From NCBI RefSeq assembly GCF_900000175.1, contig NZ_CWGJ01000025.1, positions 64,396-128,395 of the forward strand: a stretch of 64,000 nt of DNA. Reading direction: 5' to 3'. Under the pieces are notes generated by a model. It saw nothing but the letters and a program-made list of their open reading frames with translations. It made no database searches and was not told the origin of the DNA. The position numbers and the translations under genes are program-made. Every line of letters starts with the position of its first letter. Within the stretch, counting starts at the first letter, position 1. Positions 1 to 8,612 of the stretch are shown piece after piece. The DNA is from Estrella lausannensis. Its GTDB lineage: Bacteria; Chlamydiota; Chlamydiia; Chlamydiales; Criblamydiaceae.

Positions 1-12
1 AAACCCGACGAA

Positions 13-46
13 GCCAAAGACCAATTCTTCAATTTGTTTCGGTATA
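13..46. repeat. Dispersed palindromic element, right half only
   Basis: The segment ends in TTTGTTTCGGTATA and has an upstream GCCAAAGACCAA block, both characteristic of the right arm of the repeat family seen throughout the window. The left arm is not present inside the window. Confidence 0.55.
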
Positions 47-73
47 AAGGAATGGCTAGAACTTTAAGGGGCA

Positions 74-1468
74 ATGAACCGGTTTAAGAAAATTCTTTTA
101 CTTATGTTTTCGATCACTCTCTTCCTCAATGTCGCATTTGCGATGCTGAGAAGTTTGAGGAACACCCTCGCGGTCGTGGATCTCGGCAGCAGCGCCGCGG
201 TTATCCCCTATTTTGAACTTTTTGGCGCCTTGCCGGGTAGCATCCTGATTACCTGGATGCTTTCAGGGCTGATCGATCGATGCAGCATCCAGCGGGTCTA
301 TTACGGGGCGATGATTGCCTTTGCGGCCTTCTTCCTCTCCTTTACCTTTCTGCTCTATCCGTTGTTACCCGCATTGAAAGCGGGAGGAGAGGGCGCAAGC
401 TTTTTGCTGCAGGGCATCTCCATGGGATTTTATGTGGTGTGCGAGCTGTGGAAACCCGTCTTGCTCTCCATCCTCTTTTTCGGCTTTGTCATGAGGCGGA
501 TCAGCCCCGAAGAGGCCAAAAAAACCTACCCTCTTTTGATGCTGGGAGCGAGCCTTGGCTCGGCGCTTGCAGGACCGATCGTGACCGTTTGCACCTCGGG
601 ATCTTTTGGCGACGCTCTCTCGTATATGGGAAAGGGGTGGAGCGGATCGTTAACGTTGATGATCATGATCATTGTCTTGCTCGGCCTTCTCTCTGCCTGC
701 TGTTTCTTCTACTTGGACAGGCTGATGAATCCTCTTTCCGCACGAGAAATACCTGAGAGTCAATGCCGCTTTCTTGAGAAGGTGTCATACTGCTTCCAAA
801 GTCGTGAGCTTCGGCTGATGGGGTGGATTGTGATCGCCGACTATATCGCCTACAGCTTGGCGGAGGTACTCTTTCTGGAGGTTCTTAAGCAGAAGTATCC
901 CGATCCCAAAGACTATTGCCACTATCTGGGCATTCTTTCAACCCTGAGCGGGGCTTTGACGATCGCGAGCGCATTTCTTTTAGCTCCCACCCTTTTGCAG
1001 AGAAAGGGGTGGACTGCTGCCGCCCTGGCAACGCCTGTGATTCTCTTACTTACCGAAGGCGCATTTTTTGTCTTTCTGCGCGGCAGGTTCTTTACCGAGC
1101 AGTGGATTGGATGGAGTGCTGATGAGTGGATTCAGTGCCTTGTTGTCTTAGGATCTTTGCAATACTGCCTGTGCCGTGCGGCCAAGTACACCCTGTTTGA
1201 CTCGTCGAAGGAGCTGGCGTATGTGCTTTTACCGGCGAGAGAGAAAAGGGAAGGAAAGCTTGTGATCGACGGGATGTGCGCCCGGGTCGGACGTGGCAGC
1301 GCCTCGTTTTTGTCGATCGGTTTGATCGCTCTTTCCGGAAGCGTGCTGGGAAGTGCTTTACCGGCAGGTATTTTGGCGATCGGCGTCACCTGCAGCTGGA
1401 TCACTTCCGTCCTTAGGTTGGGCGATCGACTCGAGTCCACTGCAGCATCCGGGAAGGAAGCTGTCTAA
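74..1468 (+). CDS. TLC (ATP/ADP translocase) family-like membrane transporter
   Basis: A 464-residue, very hydrophobic protein with about ten or more membrane segments. The N-terminal part (residues 22-75) has the pattern RSLRNTLAVVDLGS followed by AVIPYFELFGALPGSI, and residues 125-165 have ELWKPVLLSILFFGF and EAKKTYPLLMLGAS. These resemble the conserved blocks of the non-mitochondrial nucleotide transporters (NTT/TLC) that chlamydiae and rickettsiae use to exchange host ATP, other nucleotides or cofactors across the inner membrane. The protein is somewhat shorter than classical NTTs (about 500-540 residues) and its N-terminal charged motif is altered, so the substrate is unknown and need not be ATP. 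AAGGGG lies just before the ATG. It is followed by PBP2 on the same strand after about 100 bp. Confidence 0.7.
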   Translation: MNRFKKILLLMFSITLFLNVAFAMLRSLRNTLAVVDLGSSAAVIPYFELFGALPGSILITWMLSGLIDRCSIQRVYYGAMIAFAAFFLSFTFLLYPLLPALKAGGEGASFLLQGISMGFYVVCELWKPVLLSILFFGFVMRRISPEEAKKTYPLLMLGASLGSALAGPIVTVCTSGSFGDALSYMGKGWSGSLTLMIMIIVLLGLLSACCFFYLDRLMNPLSAREIPESQCRFLEKVSYCFQSRELRLMGWIVIADYIAYSLAEVLFLEVLKQKYPDPKDYCHYLGILSTLSGALTIASAFLLAPTLLQRKGWTAAALATPVILLLTEGAFFVFLRGRFFTEQWIGWSADEWIQCLVVLGSLQYCLCRAAKYTLFDSSKELAYVLLPAREKREGKLVIDGMCARVGRGSASFLSIGLIALSGSVLGSALPAGILAIGVTCSWITSVLRLGDRLESTAASGKEAV

Positions 1469-1569
1469 AAAAATTTATTCATGCCGTAGGCTTGGTGCTT
1501 TGATCTAACGCCTTCATGGGCTATGATGGGATCGGTTCAATAGAGTTCTCAAACGAGACAGAGCATCCG

Positions 1570-4500
1570 ATGTCTTATTCATCCAAGGAAAATGATATTC
1601 CTGGAAAGGCTAACCGCGTTTTGAACGTGGTGATGTTCGCCCTTGCCCTGATTGCGACCCGCCTTTGGTATCTCGCCGTGATCGCGCACGAAGACCAGGT
1701 CAAAGCGGCCGACAGGCCAAAGAGCCGCTTTGTGATTGAGCCGGCACGAAGAGCCTCCATCCGGGATCGCTACAACATTCCTTTAGCTATCAACAAGATG
1801 CGCTACCAGGTGTCTGTCGTCTATGGACAGATCCGCTCTCTTTCGGGAAGTCTTTACATCATCGACAAAGAGGGCAACAGGCGGCGAATCAAAAGACGTG
1901 AGTATATCGACAGGTTATCAAAGATGCTGGCCTCCGAGCTCAACCTGGATCAGAAAAGAGTGGAGGATTTGATCCACTCCAAAGCATCGCTTCTGAATCA
2001 AATTCCCTTCGTCATTAAAACAGACTTAACCGAAAGCGAGTACTACAGGCTTAAGGCGCAGGAGAGCGACTGGCCTGGGCTTGAAGTGGCGATCATTCCC
2101 AAACGGGTCTATCCCATGGGGAGGGTGGCCTCCGACATCATCGGTTATATGGGCGCCATCAGCAAACAGGAATATGACCGCATTGTCGGCGAGATTAAAG
2201 TGCTGGAGGCTTTCATCGAAGAGACCGAGCACGGTCTCGATGCGGAAGTCCCAAAAGGCTTTTCTACTGTAGAGGAGGCCAGGGAGAGGCTTGCGGATCT
2301 TAAAGAAAAATCCTACACCATCCATGACGCTGTCGGAAAAAGCGGGATCGAAGGGCAGTTCGATCAGGAGCTCCGAGGCTTTTTTGGTAAGAAGGTGTAC
2401 GCTTCCGATGCACGGGGTGATTTTCTAAGGGAAAAATCGGGCGGACGCGATCCGATCAGCGGTCAGCGTCTTTTGCTCAGCATCTCATCGGAACTTCAGG
2501 CGTTTGCCGAAGAGCTGTTGATTAAAAACGAGATGATCAGAGTCCCTAAGCTCTCCGAAACTAAAAAGAAAGGCGAGGTGAAAGAGCCCTGGATCAAAGG
2601 GGGGTCGATTGTGGCGATGGATCCGAACACGGGCGATATCTTAGCTCTTGCCACCTATCCGCGCTTTGATCCCAACGATTTCATATCCTGCAGCGACCCG
2701 GAGGAGAGCAAGGAGAAGTCAATGGCAGTGCAGCGCTGGCTTGAAACCAATTCACAGATCGCCGACCTCTGGGATCAGAAGCAGCCTTATCGACGGGAGA
2801 GATTTGATCTAACGCAAGGGTTTGTAGAAGAGGAGACTGTCCTTGACTGGCCTTTTTTCCTCTCCCTGGTCTTGCCGGCAGACAATCCCGTCAGGCAAAA
2901 GCTGCTCACCCGCATTCGTTTCCGGGAAGCGGCCGCCCTGGACTCGATCGCCAAGGAGCTTAACTCCATCACGGGAGGGCTCCCGTTCCCCTCCGTGATC
3001 AACTACCTATACCAATCCTCCCCACACCAGCCCTTTGGACCGAAGCTCGGCGCGTTGGGCAAGATCCGGATCGAAGAGCGGTTCGGCATGAATTTGAAGA
3101 GGGTGCAGGAGATCAGAGAGGAGTTGAACAGGCTTTTTGAAGGAATCGATCTCAACTATGACAAAGTGCTTTTAGCTGACCTTTCGAGGCTTATTGTAAA
3201 CTCGGACTGCTGCTCCAAGGAGCTCCTGAAGAAGCTCGGCGACAAGAGCTTGACGGAGGTGAGAAACGACTCGGCGGCCCTTCTGAAAATTGTCGATCAC
3301 GTCAAATCGGAGACCAAAAAGCTTTTTGACGAGTTGACCTTTAAAGAGTGGAGAGAGAAAGAGGAAAAGGGCTACCTGAAGGAGATGCGTCTCTTTGAAA
3401 AGGAGAATAAAAAGTACCCAAAACCCTATCTTGACTATATTGACGAGATGGAACACAAGCTTTTCGATGAGTTTTTTGCCAGGCACAAATGGCAGCTTGT
3501 CACCGCCTTTCTTTTGGGTCACTCGGATTTTTCTTATCCCGAGGAAGGACTGCAGGAGTATATCGAATTCTTCAGAAAGTGGCATGACGAGGTTTTATCG
3601 GGAGCCGATCACAACGCCGACTGGCAGCCGAGTTTTGTCAGGTTGTATGGAAGCTTAAAAAAGCTGGAGCTTTGGCTTGCCCTCGAATATATGCAAAGTT
3701 TGCGCTCCTATAAAGATCTAGAACGCCCGCTCTTGGGGAAGTTGAGATTCATGAGAAGCAAGCAGCCGACTGAAAAGGATTTGGCGGCCTCCTTCTATCC
3801 CCAGTATGGATATGGATACACAAGATCGTACGCCTACCGGCAGTCAACCGCGCAGGGATCGGTTTTTAAGCTGATTACGGCCTATGCAGCGCTGGCGCAG
3901 AGGGTGAAATCGTTGCCGGAAGGCCCGGTCTCGAAAAAAGACTTAAATCCGATGGAGATCGTCGACCAGTTTACCAAGAAGGGAAAAGATGAGTTTGTCG
4001 GTTTCCACCAAAACGGAACTCCCATCCCCAGGTATTATAAGGGAGGACGCCTTCCGCGCAGCATTGCCTCCAACATGGGACGGGTCGATCTTATCAGGGC
4101 ACTTGAGCACTCATCGAACCCCTATTTTGCGCTGCTTGCCGGGGACTACCTGGAGGATGCCGAAGATCTGGTGAACACGGCCCGCTCCTTTTCTTACGGC
4201 GAGAGAACAGGTATCGAACTGCCCTTCGAGATCAAGGGTAATTTGCCGGACGATACCGTTGATAACCGCACGAGCCTCTATTCCCTCTCCATTGGTCAGG
4301 GATCGTTGGTGGTGACACCCTTGCAGACGGCTGTCATGTTGTCGGCGATCGCCAATGGCGGCTCGGTATTAGTTCCCAATATCGTGCATCTGATGGTTGG
4401 GGATGCGCCGAGAAGGGGGGCGGACCTTCTTTCGTCGAACGAGCCGTATCCTTTTGAAGATATCCTGCGCCATTTAAGTGTCGATTTCCCTCTCTTTACC

Positions 4501-4995
4501 AAAGCGGTGGCCAAAAAGCAGAAAAAAGAGGTGCGCCTCTTCAGCAAACGCCTGAAGAGAGAGGTGTTTTTGCCGGATGAAGTCAAGTCGATGCTTTTTG
4601 ACGGGATGAATAAAGTGGTGGAGAGGATGCATCACTTCCCCACGATCGGCAGACTGCAGGCCTATTTTGCAAAATATCCGGAAGCCATAACAGCCCTGAA
4701 AATACTTAAAGGGCAGCTTGTCGGTAAAACGAGTACGGCCGAAACTATGGAGAGGATCGACCTTGACTACTCCTGCGGCGTCAACAAATATAATCACCTG
4801 TGGTTTGGAGGCATCTCATTTGAGAAGGGAACCTCGTCGAAAGGCTCCTACTTGATCCAGCCTCAGTTCGGCACCCCAGAGCTTGTTGTCGTAGTTTATT
4901 TACGCTACGGGGGCTACGGCAGGGATACGGTGCCTTTAGCTGCCCAGATCGTGGAGAAATGGCGGGAAATCAAAAAGAGGCATGAAGGGAAATAG
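1570..4995 (+). CDS. pbp2: Penicillin-binding protein 2 (peptidoglycan transpeptidase), oversized chlamydial type
   Basis: A class B PBP, cross-linking peptidoglycan during division or polarised growth. Numbering from the ATG at 1570: one N-terminal membrane segment near residues 17-40, the PBP dimerisation region (ARRASIRDRYNIPLAIN), then the start of the transpeptidase domain (YPRFDPNDF near 358). The active-site motifs are S764-V-F-K, S848-S-N and K1053-T-S, where the last is normally K-T-G. Between the YPRFDP strand and SxxK lie about 400 residues, where ordinary PBP2 has only a few dozen, so a large charged insertion is present. An upstream in-frame ATG at 1516 would add 18 residues. Neither start has a strong ribosome site; 1570 leaves a normal short cytoplasmic tail. 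Chlamydiae rely on PBP2/PBP3 with little FtsZ-type machinery. Its 3' end converges on the biotin operon. Confidence 0.88.
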   Translation: MSYSSKENDIPGKANRVLNVVMFALALIATRLWYLAVIAHEDQVKAADRPKSRFVIEPARRASIRDRYNIPLAINKMRYQVSVVYGQIRSLSGSLYIIDKEGNRRRIKRREYIDRLSKMLASELNLDQKRVEDLIHSKASLLNQIPFVIKTDLTESEYYRLKAQESDWPGLEVAIIPKRVYPMGRVASDIIGYMGAISKQEYDRIVGEIKVLEAFIEETEHGLDAEVPKGFSTVEEARERLADLKEKSYTIHDAVGKSGIEGQFDQELRGFFGKKVYASDARGDFLREKSGGRDPISGQRLLLSISSELQAFAEELLIKNEMIRVPKLSETKKKGEVKEPWIKGGSIVAMDPNTGDILALATYPRFDPNDFISCSDPEESKEKSMAVQRWLETNSQIADLWDQKQPYRRERFDLTQGFVEEETVLDWPFFLSLVLPADNPVRQKLLTRIRFREAAALDSIAKELNSITGGLPFPSVINYLYQSSPHQPFGPKLGALGKIRIEERFGMNLKRVQEIREELNRLFEGIDLNYDKVLLADLSRLIVNSDCCSKELLKKLGDKSLTEVRNDSAALLKIVDHVKSETKKLFDELTFKEWREKEEKGYLKEMRLFEKENKKYPKPYLDYIDEMEHKLFDEFFARHKWQLVTAFLLGHSDFSYPEEGLQEYIEFFRKWHDEVLSGADHNADWQPSFVRLYGSLKKLELWLALEYMQSLRSYKDLERPLLGKLRFMRSKQPTEKDLAASFYPQYGYGYTRSYAYRQSTAQGSVFKLITAYAALAQRVKSLPEGPVSKKDLNPMEIVDQFTKKGKDEFVGFHQNGTPIPRYYKGGRLPRSIASNMGRVDLIRALEHSSNPYFALLAGDYLEDAEDLVNTARSFSYGERTGIELPFEIKGNLPDDTVDNRTSLYSLSIGQGSLVVTPLQTAVMLSAIANGGSVLVPNIVHLMVGDAPRRGADLLSSNEPYPFEDILRHLSVDFPLFTKAVAKKQKKEVRLFSKRLKREVFLPDEVKSMLFDGMNKVVERMHHFPTIGRLQAYFAKYPEAITALKILKGQLVGKTSTAETMERIDLDYSCGVNKYNHLWFGGISFEKGTSSKGSYLIQPQFGTPELVVVVYLRYGGYGRDTVPLAAQIVEKWREIKKRHEGK

Positions 4996-5020
4996 GGAGA
5001 GATACTGGAAGTGCTGCGGG

Positions 5021-5644
5021 CTAAAGCGACCGGTTGACCGCTTCAATCCAGCTCCTGCAAAGAGTGGACTCGATCGAGGTGATTGCCCTTAAATGTCTAT
5101 CTCCGTCCGGAATTTTGCCGATGTTACTTTTCATCTCCTCTAAATGCTGGGCTTCTTCCAGTACGATCGATTGGACGCGGACGGGAGACCGAGCCTGCTT
5201 CAATAAACTCTGATACAACGGATACAGCTCGGACGCCCTTAGTTCGATCGCGGCTGTCACCAGGGTGTATGAAGCTTTCCTCTCAAGCGGGAAGGATCCT
5301 TGAAAGTGTTTTCTCAGATAGCGCTGCGTTCTGACATCTAATGCGTTGAGATAATGCGCCGTGTGAGGCCATCCCAATATGTTGTCTTTGGAGTAATCTA
5401 GAGGCGTCGAGGAGTGGACTTTGTTGATCTGTTCCTTCAAATAGAAGGCGTGGCGAAACTCCTCTGCCGCATGCTTGAGCATCTCTCTCTTTACGAAATA
5501 GGGGTCTTCGGCTGCGGCGATTTTGCGGGCCCCTTGGTTCTCAAGGTATGATAAAGTGTTGAGAAAAAGGGCGTGCTTTTTAGGTTCGGACAGAGCTTTA
5601 AGAATCACATTTCTTAGCCTCTCTTTTAGGGAAACAAAGCACAT
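5021..5644 (-). CDS. Ferritin-like diiron-type protein, fifth gene of the biotin operon
   Basis: A 207-residue all-helical protein of no family I can name with certainty. It shows the full ligand pattern of a four-helix diiron carboxylate protein: E35 in helix 1 (SYLENQGARKI), E62-F-R-H65 in helix 2, E134 in helix 3 (AAIELRASEL) and E164-A-Q-H167 in helix 4, that is E / ExxH / E / ExxH. There is no signal peptide, so it should be cytoplasmic. Its ATG (5644) lies inside the 3' end of bioA (19-nt overlap) and has GGAG five bases upstream, so it is translationally coupled and probably serves the same pathway. No bioC or bioH is visible nearby. A role in making the pimeloyl precursor, or as an oxygen or iron-dependent accessory, is inference only. 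A heme-oxygenase-fold/CADD-like relative is an alternative. Confidence 0.8.
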   Translation of the reverse strand: MCFVSLKERLRNVILKALSEPKKHALFLNTLSYLENQGARKIAAAEDPYFVKREMLKHAAEEFRHAFYLKEQINKVHSSTPLDYSKDNILGWPHTAHYLNALDVRTQRYLRKHFQGSFPLERKASYTLVTAAIELRASELYPLYQSLLKQARSPVRVQSIVLEEAQHLEEMKSNIGKIPDGDRHLRAITSIESTLCRSWIEAVNRSL

Positions 5645-6927
5645 GGCGACTCCATCGTTTCTTCTATTGCGCTATATATTTGGTCGAGCTCATCATCACT
5701 GATGCAGTAAGGTGGCATAATATAGAGAGTGGAGCCGAGCGGTCTCACTAGAATCCCCCGGTCGAGGAAATGGGAGGAGAGGGCCTCTTTAAAGGAGCTG
5801 AAGTATCCCAATGGGGACTCTTCTTTATACTCCAGCACTAAAATCGTGCCGAGAGCCTCGATCCTTTGGATCCTGGCGTGTCCGATCCATCTTTTCAAAA
5901 ACTGCCTGTGCCTGTCCCTGATGTGATTTCTTCTTTGCTGACAAGAGGGCGAGAGCAAAAGATCCAAGCTCGCGATCGCTGCCGCGCAACCTAAGGGATT
6001 TGCTGTGTAGGAGTGTCCATGTAAAAGAGCGTCCTGCAGATCATCGGAGAGAAAGGAGCTGTAGATCGATTCGTTGCAGGCTGTCAGCGCAAACGGGAGG
6101 AAGCCGCCGCTGATTCCTTTAGAGAGGCAGAGGATATCCGGCTTGACATCCATCAGCTCTGAGGCGAAGAGGGGCCCTAGCCTCCCAAATCCTGTCATCA
6201 CTTCATCGGCGATGAGGGTGATGTCCCGCTTCCGGATGAGGGATAGCATCCGGTTCATCGCTTGAAGGCAGTAGCTTTTCATGCCGCCTGCGCCGAGCAG
6301 CGCCGGTTCATAGATGAACGCGAAAATATCGTCTTCCAAAAGGGCATTTTGGAGCATTGAGAAGCTTTTCTCCTCCTGTCCGGGGAGGGGAGGTGCGATC
6401 ATGGTGGACCGAAAGAGATAACTCCAAAACGGCTTGTTGAATAGGTTTTTGCCGGACGATGCCATGGCGCCGAATGTGTCGCCATGGAAGCTGTTTTGAA
6501 AACAGAGAACACGCAGCTTCTCTCCAGATCTTCTTCTCTGATGGCCGATAGCCATTTTAAGTGCCGACTCCACAGCTGTAGAGCCATTGTCAGAGTAGAA
6601 TACTTTTGTCATGGATCCGGGAAGCTTAGGGAGCAGGCGCTCGGCATAACTTACTGCCGGTTCATGTGTGAAACCGGCAAACAGGACATGCTCAAGCTTG
6701 TTTGCCTGTTTAGCTATCGCCTCGGCGATGTAGGGATGGGCGTGGCCATGGAGGTTTACCCACCAAGAGGAAATGGCATCGATTAAGCTGCGTTGATCCT
6801 CCAGATGGATTTTTGCTCCTTTGGCGCTCACGACAGGCAAAGGGAGATTTGCTGTTTTCATTTGGGTGTAGGGGTGCCAGAGTGTTTTTTGATCTCTCAC
6901 AGCAAGGCAGTGACGTTCTCTTTCCAT
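5626..6927 (-). CDS. bioA: Adenosylmethionine-8-amino-7-oxononanoate aminotransferase
   Basis: A class III PLP aminotransferase that converts KAPA to DAPA using S-adenosylmethionine as amino donor, the second step after pimeloyl thioester entry. The 433 residues match the usual length. LWHPYTQM near residue 16 is the BioA-specific N-terminal block. SSWWVNLHGHAHP (53-65), YSDNGSTAVE (111-120), the PLP-contacting D241 in DEVMTGFGRLG and the Schiff-base lysine K270 in CLSKGISGG are all present. The start overlaps the end of bioD by 31 nt, and its end overlaps the diiron-type gene, so it lies inside one polycistronic unit. The amino donor would come from metK, also in this window. Confidence 0.95.
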   Translation of the reverse strand: MERERHCLAVRDQKTLWHPYTQMKTANLPLPVVSAKGAKIHLEDQRSLIDAISSWWVNLHGHAHPYIAEAIAKQANKLEHVLFAGFTHEPAVSYAERLLPKLPGSMTKVFYSDNGSTAVESALKMAIGHQRRRSGEKLRVLCFQNSFHGDTFGAMASSGKNLFNKPFWSYLFRSTMIAPPLPGQEEKSFSMLQNALLEDDIFAFIYEPALLGAGGMKSYCLQAMNRMLSLIRKRDITLIADEVMTGFGRLGPLFASELMDVKPDILCLSKGISGGFLPFALTACNESIYSSFLSDDLQDALLHGHSYTANPLGCAAAIASLDLLLSPSCQQRRNHIRDRHRQFLKRWIGHARIQRIEALGTILVLEYKEESPLGYFSSFKEALSSHFLDRGILVRPLGSTLYIMPPYCISDDELDQIYSAIEETMESPCALFP

Positions 6928-7517
6928 TTTTCCGCGTATTTTTTTAGTGTGTGGTGATCGATTGTGTTTTCGGGGAGTAAATTACCCAGTTTGCCAAGGG
7001 AGGAGAAGTTTAGGATCGCTTCCTCTTTCTCCCTATCTTCCTCTCCGTTGAAGAGGATCCCTAAAATTTTGGCGTCTCGTCTCTTCAGTTCACAAACAGT
7101 TAATAGCGTGTGATTGATGCTTCCCAGATAGTGGCGTGAGGTAATCACAAAGAGCGGATCCCATCGCATCAGAAGATCAAGCATCAAAATAGAGGAGTTC
7201 AAGGGGACGAGTAGTCCTCCGGCCGGTTCGATGATAAGTCGTTTGTCCGTTTCGGGGAGCTGGATCGAGTCAGCCTCGATCGATCGCCCCTCTCTGGCAG
7301 CCGCCTGATCGGGAGAGAGCGGCGCTGCAAAGGAGTAGGTTGATCCATGAAAGGGAAGTTTTAGCGATTTGATCGTCTCGGTGTCCGACTCGAGGGCGGT
7401 TCCGCTTTCGACGGGCTTCCAGTATGTCGCCTTAAGCATATAGGTGAAGATGGCCGACACGACTGTTTTGCCGACCCCTGTGCCGATGCCGATGATTGCG
7501 ATTGGACGGACTGTCAT
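6897..7517 (-). CDS. bioD: Dethiobiotin synthetase
   Basis: ATP-dependent ring closure of DAPA with CO2 to dethiobiotin in the cytoplasm. The P-loop GIGTGVGKT sits at residues 10-18, and the SGTALESDT and IEPAGGLLVPL (about residue 96) blocks are those of BioD. At 206 residues it is slightly short for the family (about 220-240). The stop of bioF and the start of bioD share ATGA (7514-7517), a classic coupled overlap, and the 3' end overlaps bioA. Confidence 0.93.
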   Translation of the reverse strand: MTVRPIAIIGIGTGVGKTVVSAIFTYMLKATYWKPVESGTALESDTETIKSLKLPFHGSTYSFAAPLSPDQAAAREGRSIEADSIQLPETDKRLIIEPAGGLLVPLNSSILMLDLLMRWDPLFVITSRHYLGSINHTLLTVCELKRRDAKILGILFNGEEDREKEEAILNFSSLGKLGNLLPENTIDHHTLKKYAEKWKENVTALL

Positions 7518-8608
7518 GACAGCAACTCCAGTGCTCTTTTGACCTCTTCTTCGGTATTAAAGGCGTGCAATGTGATGCGAAGGCATTCCCTGTTTTTTCG
7601 GACCGTGGGAGAAAGTAGGGCTTTGACTAAGAATCCACTCTGTTTGAATTGCTCCTGTAACTTGACTGCCGCCTCGTTGCCCCGGACGTTGACAGGTTGA
7701 ATTGCCGTCATAGAAAGGTTACGACTTCCCGTCTGGAACAGCCGAATCAGGGAAAAGAGCTTTTCTCGTTCTCTTTCGAGGAAGGGAAGTTGCGAGAACG
7801 CTCCTTCGATCGCATAAAGGGAGGCAAGCGGCAGCGCCGTCGAGTAGATGGCTGTTTTTCCAAAATTGAGGAGAAATTCCCGTATCCTCTTTGTCGTTAA
7901 AACAACCCCTCCCATCACCCCCAGGGCTTTTCCACAGCCGGCAGTAGCCGCAACCACTGTCTTTAAGGTGGCGAGCGAGTTCTTTCCCTCTTCATAAAAC
8001 AGGCCGATACCATGGGCGTCATCGACAATCATGCCCGCTCCGAAACTGGCGGCCAAGTTATCGAGTTCTTTTAGCGGTGCCGTGGAACCATCGGTCGAAA
8101 AGACTGATTCAGTGACAATATAGGTGGCCTTCCTGCAAGCTGTTGCCGAGAGCCTCTTCTTCAAGTGACATAGGTCGTTGTGGCGGAAGGGGTAGGCTCT
8201 CGCTTTCGAGAGGCGGATTCCATCGAGCAGCGAAGCGTGGCACTCTGCGTCATAAAGGATTGTTTCCCCCTCGTCCGGGAGCGAGGAGAGAGCTCCCACG
8301 TTCGCCATATACCCAGAGCTGAACAGGAGCGCGGATTCAAACCCTTGGCTTTTCGCGATGAACTCTTCCACACGTTCCATTTCCGGGTGGTTCCCTGTCA
8401 TGAGACGCGATCCCGTAGAACCAAAGCCGTGTAGATCGTCCTCTCTTCTCCTGTTCAGGGCTTTTTGACAGAATGCCGAGAGAGTGGAAGACCTTGCCAG
8501 CCCGAGGTAGTCGTTCGACGCCAGATCGATGAGACCCAAGTCATAGCGGAGGCGACGCTTGGTGCCATCCTTCTCCCTCCGTTGCATTCTTGCGAAGATG
8601 GAGTCCAT
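7514..8608 (-). CDS. bioF: 8-amino-7-oxononanoate synthase (KAPA synthase)
   Basis: A PLP alpha-oxoamine synthase condensing L-alanine with a pimeloyl thioester. The 364 residues include LIDLASNDYLGLA (residues 26-38), GFGSTGSRLMTGNH (61-74), D197/H199 in VDDAHG and the PLP lysine K227 in GCGKALGVMGG. The gene starts 4 bp after bioB ends and overlaps bioD by 4 nt. The source of its pimeloyl-ACP/CoA substrate is not encoded by any recognised gene in this window. Confidence 0.93.
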   Translation of the reverse strand: MDSIFARMQRREKDGTKRRLRYDLGLIDLASNDYLGLARSSTLSAFCQKALNRRREDDLHGFGSTGSRLMTGNHPEMERVEEFIAKSQGFESALLFSSGYMANVGALSSLPDEGETILYDAECHASLLDGIRLSKARAYPFRHNDLCHLKKRLSATACRKATYIVTESVFSTDGSTAPLKELDNLAASFGAGMIVDDAHGIGLFYEEGKNSLATLKTVVAATAGCGKALGVMGGVVLTTKRIREFLLNFGKTAIYSTALPLASLYAIEGAFSQLPFLEREREKLFSLIRLFQTGSRNLSMTAIQPVNVRGNEAAVKLQEQFKQSGFLVKALLSPTVRKNRECLRITLHAFNTEEEVKRALELLS

Positions 8609-8612
8609 GGTG

